Assembly (NCBI RefSeq): GCF_020509005.1
Contig: NC_063012.1
Coordinates: 10,788,001 to 10,852,000, forward strand
Direction of reading: 5' to 3'
DNA: 64,000 nt
Source of the DNA: Fulvia fulva
Taxonomy: Eukaryota; Ascomycota; Dothideomycetes; Mycosphaerellales; Mycosphaerellaceae
Positions 1 through 11,193 of this stretch are shown here, in pieces (position 1 is the first letter of the stretch; each line of letters opens with the position of its first letter). A program made the position numbers and the translations under genes. The notes under the pieces were generated by a model that saw nothing but the letters and a program-made list of their open reading frames with translations, did no database searches and was not told the origin of the DNA.

Positions 1-116
1 TGTCCGCTCTGCGACTCGGGCCCAGCTCAGTGACGAGCTCGTTCGGCTTGTGGATCCTTGGGTCTGCCACAGCAGCCCAGGCGTGTCATCTTCGCGACCT
101 AATACCTGCTCCTCGC

Positions 117-1607
117 TCACGCAGAAGTCCAGTCAATCTCCACAACACTCACATCATCCTCTTGCCTCTTGACATAGAACTGCCGCACAAGACCATCTCC
201 GATCTTAACAGCATGCGCAAACTCCCAGCTAATCTTCTCCTTGCCCACCTCCAGCGCCGGCCTAGTATTGCCCATGCTGTGATGGAACTCGAGCTTCTCA
301 GGTGGCCTCTTCACATTAACGTCTTCCGTCATCGTCAGCTCCACCAGGTTCAGATCCGGCAGGCCATACGGGTATCCGACGATGCTGTAGCCATTCGTGA
401 AGATGGTGTTGTTGCCGAATTGGTAGCGCTGTAAGAGTGAGTCAGGTCCAGCTACATCTGTGACTACGTGAGCGGTCGCGATGGGGAAGAAGTGCCAGCT
501 CTTCCAATGGTGGACGGTGAGGATCGGGCTGAAGCCTGCTTCGTACCAGCCCGAGAGATCGTTCCATAGGTCCATCTGGTTCAGTCCACGCAGCTCAGTC
601 AGGTGGACGGTGGGAGATGTGACCTCCAAGATACAGTCTCGCCAAAGGATATCACCAAAGAACTTATCCAGTGGCGTACAATCTGTTGCATGCTCTGCAA
701 GCGTCTTCATAAGCGGTGGTGATATGAAGAACCCTGCTCCTCCCCAAGCCTTGAATCCTTCCTGTGCGACACGAGTGTGGCCTTCTGTTAGAGAGCCGAT
801 ATACCATGGCTTTACTGGATCGTAAGGACCCAGTGCTTCCATCATCCGTGGCAGCGATAGGAAGAAGGTGTCATCGTCGATGATTCCAAACCATTGTGTC
901 GTAGGTCTACGCCGTTTGTGAAGTACCGTGGCCAGTCCAAAATTCTTCAGCCCTTCGCTATCATGCGAAAATGTGTTGTGATATGGCTCCAATATGAGTT
1001 CGATGTTCAAGGCCTGAGCTTCGGTCTTCACAACCTCGATCCTTTCCTTTCCATCTTCCAGATTCTTCTGATCGACCAATAACACCACCAGTGGCGACCC
1101 AGTATTCGAAAGCCATCGAGAAAAGGTTGGAAGACTTTCTCTGATGCGCTTTAACGTAGTCGCCACTCCAAGCATGAGAGCGCTGGTATCCGGACTTGCA
1201 TGCGTAACCCAGAATTCCGGCACATCCACCAGCGTCGCGCTTTCGCAATGCGGAAACAGACTATTGTTCTCAGGATCAGGCACGAAGTCTTCATCCAGAG
1301 TGATATGCGTCGTCCTCGACGGCGCAAACAAAGCATCATTGATCTGAATAAGCGATTGTCGTGAAAGTCCAGCCTGCTCCCGCGCCACCAAGCAATGCCG
1401 CGAATACGTAAAGGTCGCGGGCACATCCAGAATCTTGAGAACTTCCACGTCCAGCGTGATATTCTTTGGCGTTTCCCCGGGAAGCACCGTCTTCTGCCAT
1501 TGCGACACACGTGTTGCAGAAGGCCACGAGGGGACTAGCAGGAAGTAGGCGCATGTAGATACGAGCGCTGCAGCCACTAGCACTTGTATGATCCTCACCG
1601 GCGGCAT
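117..1607 (-). CDS. GT31/fringe-like glycosyltransferase, type II membrane protein
   Basis: Single-exon frame of 496 aa. Residues about 6-26 form one hydrophobic segment with little before it, which is a Golgi-type signal anchor. The lumenal part has a DxD-like IIDDDTFF motif near residue 240, followed by YIGSLTEGH and the glycine-rich WGGAGFFIS. This order is typical of fringe-like (DUF604/GT31) enzymes of fungi, which use the Asp cluster to bind metal and nucleotide sugar. The C-terminal half carries HHWKSWHFFP, also seen in this group. The donor and acceptor sugars cannot be read from the sequence. It diverges from the cystathionine gamma-lyase gene across a 1.7 kb spacer. The start is the first ATG and puts the anchor at the N terminus. 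Family call is fairly sure; the reaction is unknown. Confidence 0.8.
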   Translation of the reverse strand: MPPVRIIQVLVAAALVSTCAYFLLVPSWPSATRVSQWQKTVLPGETPKNITLDVEVLKILDVPATFTYSRHCLVAREQAGLSRQSLIQINDALFAPSRTTHITLDEDFVPDPENNSLFPHCESATLVDVPEFWVTHASPDTSALMLGVATTLKRIRESLPTFSRWLSNTGSPLVVLLVDQKNLEDGKERIEVVKTEAQALNIELILEPYHNTFSHDSEGLKNFGLATVLHKRRRPTTQWFGIIDDDTFFLSLPRMMEALGPYDPVKPWYIGSLTEGHTRVAQEGFKAWGGAGFFISPPLMKTLAEHATDCTPLDKFFGDILWRDCILEVTSPTVHLTELRGLNQMDLWNDLSGWYEAGFSPILTVHHWKSWHFFPIATAHVVTDVAGPDSLLQRYQFGNNTIFTNGYSIVGYPYGLPDLNLVELTMTEDVNVKRPPEKLEFHHSMGNTRPALEVGKEKISWEFAHAVKIGDGLVRQFYVKRQEDDVSVVEIDWTSA

Positions 1608-3284
1608 CGTCGCAGAGTCGTGTCCAACAGGTGGTGCATTTGTGCTGTGTTGTTTTGTTTGATGGATGTTTCCTTTTGAGATCGGCCAAGAGGAAGATCG
1701 CGCAAGGTTACGTGTACGACAAGGGAAACAAATGTACCAGGCCCTCTCACGCCGTGGCGGCGGATCTTGATGAGATTAGGCAAGCCGCCAATGCCGGCAG
1801 GGACAAGGGGTCCCACGGGTCGGCGATGTGTGCACAGTGCAGGTGATGAGGCTCTGCTGCAAATTGAGATGGCGAAACACTGCCTCCACTCCACGTCACC
1901 TGGGAGTTGAACCTTGCGTCGTGATTCAGCCTCAGGTGGTCGATTTACGCGATTCGCTGACCGTTTCTTGTTGGAGTTGGTGATGAAACGAAAGGAGAGA
2001 GTACGCGTGTGCAACGAAAGGAGAGGCCGTGTTTCTCTGGCCCGGACCGCACGTCGATCTGGAAGGATCAGAGTTTCGGTGTGTCGCAAGCCTCCGCTAC
2101 GCCATCCTATATCTACTGCATCTTCCCTCGACCACTGCATCCAAGGCCGACATTTGACGACTTTGATAGTGTGGGAGAGCGAGGTCCGTGCGAAGCACAC
2201 GGTGGACTGGAAAGATGCAAGGCGTTGCCGTTGCAAGCCCAGAGGAAGTGGCACCACCGCCAAAGGGATGATGATAAAGAAGTGATGCTGCTCCATGCAT
2301 GCCATTGTGAACAATATGGTCCAAGTAGCACAGCAGACCACTCGAGTTACGCCCACATATGCAGCCACCCGGTAAGCAAGCAAGGACCCGACTCTTGCCA
2401 AACACCATGAAATCCCATTAGGAGCAGACGCCTGCTTCATGGAATCTCCCAAGCGGTCATCGACAGCATGCTCGCGAGACGACACCATCACCCCACGACA
2501 TGGTACGTACCTTCAGCAACCATGCATGGCGACTGCTATTGAGGCAGGCGGCCGGGATGCAGCATGGTTCGCATCGTGGCTGTCTTATGCATCAGCATTG
2601 CATTCTTGAGGTGAGATGTGTTATACACTACTGTCCGTGGCAACATTCGCAGGTCAAGACATTCGTATTGAGCGCAAGGATCATCCTTCTGGCACACGCA
2701 AATGTCAAGCCACCTCAGGGACAGATGGCGTGCTTGGTGATAATGCATCGTAAGGCTGATCTAGCACACTTCGGGCAGTAGCACGCGGACGTGGAGACCG
2801 CGGTGTGGCATACTTGTACTTGCATGGGACTTTCGGGTGCGATCATTATTGAGGCGCGTTGTACATGGCGCATCTCTCAAAATATGTCTGAATCGTTGTC
2901 GAGGCATTGAAGGGTATATGGATATCGATGTCGATATCGATTACTATTTGACTTCTCGGCTCGCTCGCCCTCGGCACGTCGCTTGTTTGATGATGCAAAG
3001 TCATTTCTAAGCACGCCATCGCAGAAAGGCGTCGAGCAATATATCATTGTTCCTCGCGCCTTGTACACCGCTCACCTCATCACCACCTTTGTAATCAACT
3101 CTCCCTTTCACGGGTACCTATATATCACCGTCCCATCGCCGCGACGAGAAACAGTCCCCCATTCCAACCAACGCTACCCCGCGATCCATCAGACCCACTA
3201 CCCTGACGGAGCCATAGCATTGGAAAAGCAGTCTCACGGACTTTCACAGCACCCAATCGCCACACGAAAGCACAGTCGCCTACC
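1608..3284. other. divergent intergenic region, no gene supported
   Basis: Frames here are open on both strands but have no recognisable motif and probably reflect GC content. There is a 16-bp palindrome (ATATCGA-TG-TCGATAT) at 2922-2937. A TATA-like CTATATAT lies at about 3119, roughly 165 nt before the cystathionine gamma-lyase ATG. The region presumably holds both divergent promoters. Confidence 0.5.
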
Positions 3285-4600
3285 ATGACATTCTTTGAGA
3301 GCAATGGCCACGGCCCAATAGATACGCCGCCACGAGCACCTTCACCAGTCCACAAGTTCGGTACTTTGGCCGTACACGCTGGTTCTCACCATGATCCCTC
3401 GACGGGAGCCGTCATCGCGCCCATCTCCCTGAGCACAACCTTCGCACAAAGCTCAGTCGGCAAGCCGATCGGCGACCACGAATACACACGATCCTCCAAC
3501 CCGAACCGATGGGCCTTCGAAGAGTCAATAGCAGCGTTAGAGAAGGCAAAATACGCCCTGGCATTCGCCTCCGGCTCAGCGACAACCGCCATAATCTTGC
3601 AGAGTCTGGCAGCCGGTAGCCACGTCGTGTCCATCTCGGACGTGTACGGTGGCACCCACAGGTACTTCACCAAGGTCGCCTCTGCACATGGCGTCCGCGT
3701 TACCTTTTCACCCAGCATCGAGCTGGATATTGAGGAGCTGATCACGAACGAGACGAAGCTGATCTGGATCGAGACGCCTTCCAACCCTACTCTCTCGCTG
3801 GTGGATATTAGGGTCATTGCAGACATTGCACACAGGAGTGGGATTATGGTGGTTGTGGATAACACCTTCATGTCGCCATACATTCAGAACCCGCTAGAGC
3901 ACGGCGCGGATATTGTGGTTCACAGTGTGACCAAGTACATCAACGGTCACTCGGACGTCCTGATGGGTGTGGCTGCTTTCAACTCGGATGAGCTCTTCGA
4001 ACGTCTAAAATTCTTGCAGAACGCCATTGGTGCGGTTCCAAGTCCATTCGACTGCTGGCTGGCACATCGAGGTGTAAAGACACTGCACTTGCGTGCACGT
4101 GAGGCTAGCAAGAACGCTCAGATCTTGGCTGAGGCGCTCGAGGCAAGCCCGCATGTGGTTGCTGTCAACTACCCGGGTTTGAACTCGCACAGGCAGCGTA
4201 AAGTGGCCATCAAGCAGCATCGGGATGGTATGGGCGGTGGTATGCTGTCCTTCCGCATCAAGGGAGGCAAAGAGTCGGCAGATCGATTCTGTGAGGCTAC
4301 GCAGATCTTCACATTGGCTGAGAGTCTGGGTGGTATTGAGGTAAGCTTTCAAGTCTCCTAACAGCAGTGGACATTGTGCTAACGATTTCCTCACAGTCCC
4401 TCGTCGAAGTCCCAGCATCGATGACACATCTCGGCATCCCCAAAGAGCAGCGAGAGGCAGCAGGCGTCTTCGAGGATCTGGTCAGAGTATCTTGCGGTGT
4501 TGAGGACATTGAGGACCTCAAGGCGGATGTGTTCCAGGCGCTTGAGAAGGTGATTGTGGGACCCAAGATCTCGAACGGGCTTGCGAATGGCAAGCACTAG
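3285..4600 (+). CDS. CYS3: cystathionine gamma-lyase (PLP enzyme)
   Basis: Two exons, 3285-4340 and 4397-4600, split by a 56-nt phase-0 intron (GTAAGC...CTAAC...CACAG), give 419 aa. The enzyme cleaves cystathionine to cysteine, 2-oxobutyrate and ammonia in reverse transsulfuration, in the cytosol. The Cys/Met-metabolism PLP signature is complete: FGTLAVHAG near the start, EYTRSSNPNR, the DNTF segment, and SVTKYINGHSDVLMG with the PLP-binding lysine. The exon junction restores GGIESLVEVPASMTH, a conserved C-terminal block. Length matches the usual 390-420 aa. Cystathionine gamma-synthase and beta-lyase share the fold; the short N terminus and the SLVEVPASMTH block favour the gamma-lyase. The start follows CCTACC and is the only sensible ATG. 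Confidence 0.93.
4341..4396 (+). other. intron of cystathionine gamma-lyase
   Basis: 56 nt, GTAAGC donor, TGCTAACG branch site, CACAG acceptor, phase 0. Removing it replaces a premature stop with the conserved C terminus. Confidence 0.9.
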
Positions 4601-5151
4601 GTTTGAGGATTGTGGACCGCTCATGATATTGGAGGTGCGATAGATCATTGCCTCCACCGGCCTACGTCCGAGCAGGACGACGATACCCTTAGCTAGGTCG
4701 AAGAATTTGAGAAATTGTTGCATCAAACTGTGCGCCGCGGACTTGGTTAACAGGAAGTCACTACATCACGAGCCAAATCACGAGCCAAATTTCGCAAGAG
4801 TGAATGGACTTGACTACATGACTCACAGGAACGCTTTGGCCTGTCAGCTCCCCGACTTCGTTCGACCTTCTATTTGCTTACCTTACACGAATTCACTTCA
4901 TAATTTCAGCTCGACATCCCCAACTCTGATCATGGATCAGGTACGAGACGAGACAAGACGAACTTGACTTTCATCGCCTTTTCTCGATTCAGGCTTCGTG
5001 TTTGCAGTAATCTAAGACTAGTTTACTCTCATCGGCCACTCTTTCCTCGGGTGCTCTGGTGTAGTTTCGATTCATCTAACAACATCTGGATCTTCTGCAG
5101 CTTGTGAACAGTCGTCCTCGTCAACAGAGCGCACAATGAACGCCGAATCCA
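4601..5151. other. intergenic, convergent 3' ends
   Basis: Space between cystathionine gamma-lyase and the convergent unknown gene. It contains a direct duplication of the 11-mer ATCACGAGCCA around 4767-4790. No coding signal is supported. Confidence 0.4.
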
Positions 5152-6264
5152 TCACCTCCTTCCCGCAAAAATAGCCCGATACCTCTGTAGCTCCTCCTCA
5201 CCGGGCTGTCCATCATTACGGTGTACGAACACCTCTCTCAGGTGCCGTAAAAGTGCAGTGCGATGGCTACCAGGTCCATCCTCCGGCTTCACGTCCCGCT
5301 CAGCAAGGACGATTGCCATGAGCAGACTCTTTTTAAAGACCTCGAAGTTGTTTTTCATGTATGAGAGAAGGCGAGGACTCCTCGGGAGTACATTGATCAG
5401 CTGGCCACCGTGGGAGGCACGGCACAGTTTCGGCATTCCTTTGCCTTTGTGCTTTGTTCTGTCGACGATGCTCCTCTCCTGTGCTGCTAGCTGTTTGTAG
5501 TCCGTGCAGGCTTCCTGGGTGATGTGCATGAAACTGATGTCCGATGGTGGTGGTCTGGCTGCCGCCGGCTGCCGGGGCTGAGCCCACTTTGGCACATGTC
5601 GCTTCTTGTCCCTCTTCGATAGTTGTCTACGCCTTGACCGAACTCTGGTGCTGTGAATCTGGAGGTCCGCTTTGGTAACACTACTCCATGCATGTACCGG
5701 AGGCTGTGCAGAGTCGGGCGACATCTCGAGCTGGCGCAGAGAGTAGCGAGCCACGACGTGCACTGTGTAGTTAGAGACCAGCGGTGAGTTGCTGATGATT
5801 TCGCTCAAGTGCTCGAGATCGTCTGGCTCAGCTCTTCCTGCGATCCAGATCTCCTGACCCTGTATGTGAGCTAGGACGGGTGGAAGATCGATCCTCTCGA
5901 GAGCTTGGCCTTGCCACATGCGCTGCAAGAATTCGAGATCTAGAGCAATACCCGCATGCTCGGTATCGGTGAAGACCAATGAGCTAGCAGCCGAGGAGGT
6001 ACGGACGCTTCTGGCGGGGACTAAGTGCCACTCGAGCAGCTGTTACTGTAGGCGCTGGTAGTCGGCCGTTGTCGGCATTGACATGTCCGACTCGGCCAGC
6101 ACCGCATCCTTACCATTCGCCTGGAAAGCATCGGCGCTACGTTGGTCGTCCGATGATGGATTCGAGCGTCCATAGTGACTCGCCGTGGTCTGAGGCCAGC
6201 TGACGTGCGCGACTTGATGCGTGTTAGCTGGACTTGGAATCTCCAGATGTGTCCGAAGTGGCAG
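5152..6264 (-). CDS. unknown gene, paralogue of the divergent neighbour, with an in-frame stop
   Basis: Function not recognised. The frame is open from a TAG acceptor-like site at 6265-6267 down to the stop at 5152, except for one TAA at 6043-6045; the frame reads naturally on both sides of it. The part after the TAA (about 297 aa) has a basic linker and a C-terminal module: FMHITQEACTDYKQL, QERSIVDR, then SPRLLSYMKNNFEVFKKSLLMAIVLAERD, and finally EEELQRYRAIF. The neighbour at 6572-8197 carries the same module, so the two are related. Either the TAA lies in a small unrecognised intron (a 63-nt GTG...CAG intron would fit the frame) or the gene is disabled; CAA to TAA is a CpA-to-TpA change. 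No ATG-bearing first exon was found. It lies divergently to its paralogue across about 300 nt. Confidence 0.5.
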
Positions 6265-6571
6265 CTAGATGGCGGCGCGAAAAATAGTCGACAGCAGATG
6301 AGAGAACGTGACTAGAAGAACGTCCTAGGCTTGCGACGTGGAGATTGTCTGGTCAGTGCACACTGCGGAATGACGTCCACGCTCAAACTTGACGCGGATG
6401 GATCACATGTCGACTTTCGAAGTGAATGAACTTTACTAGCGTCACTAATCCGGCAACTTCACACGTTCGACCCTCATCCTGACACTTGATCTCTCTTTTG
6501 CCACACTGATATAACATCACACCACAACTTGCGACTGAACAGCACGTTGCAGTACAGTCCCACTCGTCATC

Positions 6572-8197
6572 ATGGGCAGGACACCGCGCAATCGCAACTC
6601 CCACGCCTCGAAGAAAGAACGCAAGCGGAACCGCGAGGCGTTACTGCCGACTGGAACCAGTCAACAAGACTCTGAGAGTCAAGAGCAGGCGCACGAGCAG
6701 CATATGCCGATCGATGTTGTGCAGCAGCTCAGGACTGTCATCGACCAGGGAAACAACGAGGCGCAGCCCGTTGGCATGAGCAAGTCCCAGAACAGCCTCT
6801 CGCCGAGCGACATCAACTCCGACGCGATTCGAGATCTACACTTGGTAGTGCACGGCTTCCCGCTGCCTACCAGCGTCAGTGAAGAGCACAAGAAGCAAAT
6901 CCATGAGGCGCGTAAGAAAGCAGGCGTCGCTCTGACAGGACGTCTAAATCGTCGTGGCAGATCCGCTGAAGAGCTGGCGGTGAGGAACAGGCGAACGCGC
7001 ATCAAGCTACGAAAAGCAGCGACTAAGGCCAGGTGGGAGGAAGAAGAGGCTCTGCGGGCTCAGTACACGGAGGAACCCATGGAGTACCAAGGTATGCTAA
7101 CTGCCTCGAGCTGAGGGCGTGATCTGTGATCCACTTGCACTCATAGCGGACTGACCTTAATGCAGACGCCGAGCTCGACTATGCCCTCGACAAGATCATC
7201 CACGAGATAACTTCGCCTGCGACCCTGGCCTCCCGCTCTTCCACGTTCTCAATTCGAACGGGACAGATTACAACATCGAGGATCACGACCGAGCCTCTTT
7301 CAACCAAATGACTACTGTCACCAAGCCGATCATCACAACAGCAGTTCGCGGCACCGCGGGTAGAGAATGGCTGACCTCGGTAGCACAAAGCCCTCGCCTC
7401 CTGGACTTTGTTGTCGCCAATTCCCCTCACATGCAGTCTGTGCTACTTCTGGCTATTGCTCAGGCCGAGAGCGATCTCGAGCTTCACTCGCAGCCAGCAC
7501 ACGCATTTGCGACCGCAGCTGAGCTGCTGGACGAAGATGTGCACCCGGCATGGCTCCAGGAGCCGAGTGAGACGGAGATGGCCGAACGCGATGTGCAAGA
7601 AGGTACCAGACTCGTGTTCCTCAACGATCTGAAGATGCTCTACCTCAAAGTCACGGGCTTCAAACCTCGGGAGGATGCTCTTCAGCCGTACCGTAAGGTG
7701 ACCGCAATCAACAAGGAAGTGCTGCAGAAGTGGCACGACACAGTCGTCGCTCATGCACTTGCACGTGCAGCCGAACCCAAAGTCGACGAACTTCCGCCAC
7801 CACCTCCTAAGATCGATATCCCATACCTCCCAATCTCCAGCTTCTTCGTCAACTTATCTCAAGACGCCTGCCCTTTCGATCAGCTCAGTCAGCAAGATCA
7901 GAGTATCGTCACCAGGCTCAAAGAAGGCAGGGGTAGAAGTACGCACGGCTCATGCTCATGCTTCGAGCTGGTGCAAGCTGTGAAGCTCAACCCGCGCTTG
8001 CTCCAGCACATCCGGGCCAATTTTAGTGACCTGGAGGAAGCCTCATTGGCTGTGTGGCGAGTGCTGCGTACATGGCTGAGACGAATACTTTCGGTAAGGC
8101 AATGGCTTTGGCTGTCATGGCCGATGTGAAGGAGATCTACAAGTTCTGTGCTGGGCGCGAGGTGACGGAAGAGGACTTGAAAGTTCAGGAGATTTGA
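6572..8197 (+). CDS. unknown gene with a repeated helical module; probably frame-broken
   Basis: Function not recognised. The first exon starts at ATG 6572 (MGRTPRNRNS...) and is rich in Lys/Arg and Gln, so it may be nuclear. It ends at a GTATGC donor at 7092. A CTGAC branch and TGCAG acceptor end at 7165, but that join shifts the frame. Acceptance at 7173 would restore the long frame, which covers 7308-8045. That frame holds one module (SPRLLDFVVANS...LLLAIAQAESD...EDALQPYRKV) and then a second (LSQDACPFDQLSQQDQSIVTR...NPRLLQHIRANF). The rest of the second module (KAMALAVMADVKEIY...REVTEEDLKVQEI) continues in another frame from about 8072 to the stop at 8195-8197. It therefore holds about two copies of the module found once in the divergent gene at 5152-6264. 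One or two frameshifts, or unseen introns, must be assumed. Confidence 0.5.
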
Positions 8198-8401
8198 GAC
8201 ATTGCAGAATGAGGAGGTCTTTGCTGATCTTCAGTGAAACAGTCGTGATGTGAGCGATTTCCTGAAGACTTGCTCTGACATGCTTATAGTCTGATGGCTG
8301 TACAGCGAAGAGCCTTGGGCTTTACATGTAACCTTGTGCTGTCGTTCGTGGAGTCCATCATCGCCGTGAATGTTGCCATGCGGCCCACTCTACGTCTATC
8401 T

Positions 8402-8882
8402 CTAAGCAGTCTTCGCACCGTCCGAATCATGCGCAACGACTTCAATCTCCACTCTCGTATCATCAAGCCCAAGCCTTGTCACGCCGAGACAAGTCCAGAG
8501 AGGTGAGTGATCTGGCATCCACGTCTCAAAGTTCCTCGTGAACGCCTCTATCGCCTCGTCGTTGAGCGGCACGTGGTATGAGTTGACTCTAAAGACTTGT
8601 GACCAGCCCTTGCCACCAGCATCCTTGAGGCAGATGTCCACGTTTTGGAAGGCTTGGTCGATCTGAGCGTTGATCTCTTTGAGCCCTTTGTGGATCTCGC
8701 CAGTCTCTGTGTCCCAGCCGCCTGCTTGGGGGTTAGTCGAAAGCTGAGATGGAAAGTAAAGGTGATACACCTTGACCAGAGCATTCAATGAGGTCGCCAA
8801 CTCGGACTGCCTGATTGTAGCCAATGTTCTTGAGGTTTCGTTCGCCGGTGCCTTTGTATGCGTAGTATTGGAGATGAGACAT
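8402..8882 (-). CDS. RidA/YjgF-family protein
   Basis: Two exons, 8771-8882 and 8402-8721, joined over a 49-nt intron (GTGTAT...CTAAC...AGCAG) give 143 aa. The fold signature is clear: AVRVGDLIECSGQGGWDTETGEI, then INAQIDQAFQNVDICLKDAGGKGWSQVFRVNSYHVPL, ending with VTRLGLDDTRVEIEVVAH. RidA proteins are small trimeric enzymes; the canonical ones deaminate reactive enamine/imine intermediates from PLP enzymes. At the place where canonical RidA has the substrate-binding Arg (PARSxV) this protein reads LWTCLGVTR, so it probably belongs to another Rid subfamily and its reaction is uncertain. Its presence near a PLP lyase may be chance. The start ATG at 8880-8882 gives the usual length. Confidence 0.85.
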
Positions 8883-9569
8883 GATAAATCGAGTGTTACC
8901 TGGGGCTTCCTGCCGGGACAAAGGTTGACAGTTTGGCAATTTTATGTTGATGAACTTCCTTCAGCCCTGGCAGGGATCCATGCAAGCGATAGAGCATGTG
9001 GTCCGGCTGAATCTCGGTGCTGACTAATTGGGAGTGAATGCGACGCATCATGCTTGAACTCTGTCTACGACTCTCGTCCTCAAACATCAATATCGACATC
9101 AACTATCATCAACCACCGACGAGAACGACGCATGATGGGCCTCACTCTGCATCGTGGGCCAAGACCATGCGCCGGAGCACGCCCGTTGCCCTAAAAGGCT
9201 CTTGCGACACTTCCGGAAACGCTCGCGAGCTTCTATTCGTTGACCACATCACTCACCGTGGCTCTTTCGTAACAATTTTTCTCGAAACAGGAGCAAGTGT
9301 CGATGTCTTTTCTGAAGGGACTTCTCCATGATCACTGTGGATGACTATCGAGCTAATCGACGCCTCGTCTCTAGTACAGCAAATAAGGAATCGACGGCAT
9401 CCTTCGTCCTGGAGGCGACCCCAGGACCGCTGAAGGAACGAACTCTCCACCCCTCAGTCGACATGCTCCGCACTTCATGTCCTGTCACGAACAAGTCTGA
9501 GCATGATGGTAATCGCTTGTTCACGGTATTAGCGTCGATATCCAAGAGCCACGCATATCGCGATAGCAG
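8883..9569. other. intergenic, no gene supported
   Basis: Short frames on both strands with no motif. Probably holds the RidA-family promoter. Its right end may contain unrecognisable remains of the GT31 pseudogene that follows. Confidence 0.4.
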
Positions 9570-10261
9570 TGCACACTGGAGCCAAAAACGCAGACATGGC
9601 ACTTTTGCACCTAACGTGCGGTTGCGGTGGCGCTGATCTTCAGCACGCCAATCAATCAGGAGGCGTTGTTGTCGAAATCTAAACAATACAAGACGCGTTC
9701 ACAAGCGGACATTGGGCTGGCGATGCTATATTGGGCAAAGCCTTCAATGACTCCGGCACACCCCTTACGCTTGCGTGGCCGATCTGGCAGGGCGATGACA
9801 TCGGGCGGATAACGTATTGGCGAAAGGACGGAGGGCATAGACAATGGTGCACACCCGCTGTGAGCTATCATCATCTAAGTCCTGGGGTCGTTAAGGAATT
9901 GTGGGAGTTTGAGCAGGACTGGATACGGAAGACGAGCGGCGATTCGACGGCATTCCTGAGGCACAAAGATATGTTTGCGCAGTATCTGATCCCAAGGATT
10001 GGGAAGCAGAGGGCCAATTGGGACAATCATGCTGACGAGGATCGGGGCCCTGTGCAGACTTTGGAGGAATGTAAGAGTATCTGTGAGGGTGATGAAGGAT
10101 GTTTGCAGTATCGCTTGACGCTGGATTTGAGGTGTTTGTCGAGCACGAGGCCGATGCTGGGAGAGTGGTCCAAGGGCGTGGAGTCTGGATAGGTCGTGGA
10201 AAGAGTCAAGAAGTGGGGAGACAAGATGGAACGATGTAGAGGCGAGAACTGGATCACCTGA
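9570..10261 (+). pseudogene. GT31-like glycosyltransferase remnant
   Basis: C-terminal part of a fungal fringe-like glycosyltransferase. Recognisable pieces occur in order but in different frames: HGTFAPN at about 9595, CGCGGA at about 9617, LIFSTPINQEALLSK from about 9630, then DAFTSGHWAGDAILGKAF from about 9690 onwards. From 9683 one frame runs on through WCTPAVSYHHLS, ELWEFEQDW and the Cys-containing QTLEECKSICEGDEGCLQYRL to a TAG at 10190-10192, and then continues in frame as VVERVKKW...ENWIT to a TGA at 10259-10261. The residue at the stop is expected to be Trp (SGW), so TGG became TAG. No catalytic DxD part or start is visible upstream. At least two frameshifts plus the stop mark it as dead. 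It is a different subfamily from the intact gene at 117-1607. Confidence 0.75.
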
Positions 10262-11193
10262 ACCCAGCACGGTCGATGGTAATGCCCTACAACGGAATTG
10301 GTAGTGCAGTAGCATGACCTCATTGCGACTGCAATACTCAAACCTGGAACTCACACGGCGACCGAGCCACCCAAGCATCTTCCCCATGAATGGGAACAAA
10401 GTGACACCCATTGTCTTCACCCGCATGGTCGGCGTAGCAGGATTAGATACTGCCATCCAATACGCCAGAGGCACCGTGGTATGCTAAAATTGCTCGTACA
10501 TTACGTGCAGCTAGTGCCATTCCCTCTTGAAAGAAGAGATAGCCTCAGACTGGTTACGACATGAGAAGGACATAGCGGCATGAACTTCTGTCGAAGGTAA
10601 GGCTCGGAGTACAGCCAACTGGCAAGCCCGTGGTGCAGCTTTTTGGTGTTCATGCTGGATTGGCTACTGGTATCATGACTGGTTCCCACGCTGAAGTTGC
10701 GGCTAAAGTTCAATGTATTGTTCTCGGAATCGGTGGTCGTCGGGAGTGGCTCTGTGACTCCATCCGGTAACGGCGGGTGGGATGACTTCTCGATTCTCGG
10801 TCGAGACATCTTTTGTCGGAGTTCTTGCGGAGATGCGGTCAAGTCGTCGGAGGTGATGCAACGTGGATGTGGTCGAGGTTGAGAACTCGGTGCAGAATGC
10901 ATTTCCTCCATACGTGAGAGGCTCATAGGCAACAAGTTGCAGACAATGGAACTAGTCGGGAGTATTCACAAGGAATGTTGGTCAGCAAATGTCATCGGTG
11001 ATATCTTCGAGAAGTTGACGAAGTGTCCAGAGCATTCACTCACACACCGGCGCTAATTCTCACGCTAGGAGCTTCGCTACGATCCCACGCGGATAGACAC
11101 GCGTCGCGAACTTTCCTTTGCACATACATAAAACACAACATCACTGCTACTTCGCGACTTGAGATCGAGAACGCAGCACTGGCGACATTAATC
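10262..11193. other. intergenic, no gene supported
   Basis: A minus-strand frame at 10501-10935 (144 aa, Ser/Pro-rich, no ATG at its end) is the only sizeable candidate and has no recognisable motif, so it is not called. The last 100 nt form the leader of the gene at 11194. Confidence 0.35.

Noticed and set aside
1595..2491. 298-aa open frame on the minus strand upstream of the GT31-like gene
   Set aside because: No ATG-led conserved content, mixed basic/low-complexity translation, and it overlaps the start of a well-supported gene. Looks like a chance frame in a promoter.
9875..10474. 199-aa minus-strand frame
   Set aside because: It is antisense to the recognisable GT31 pseudogene and has no family features of its own.
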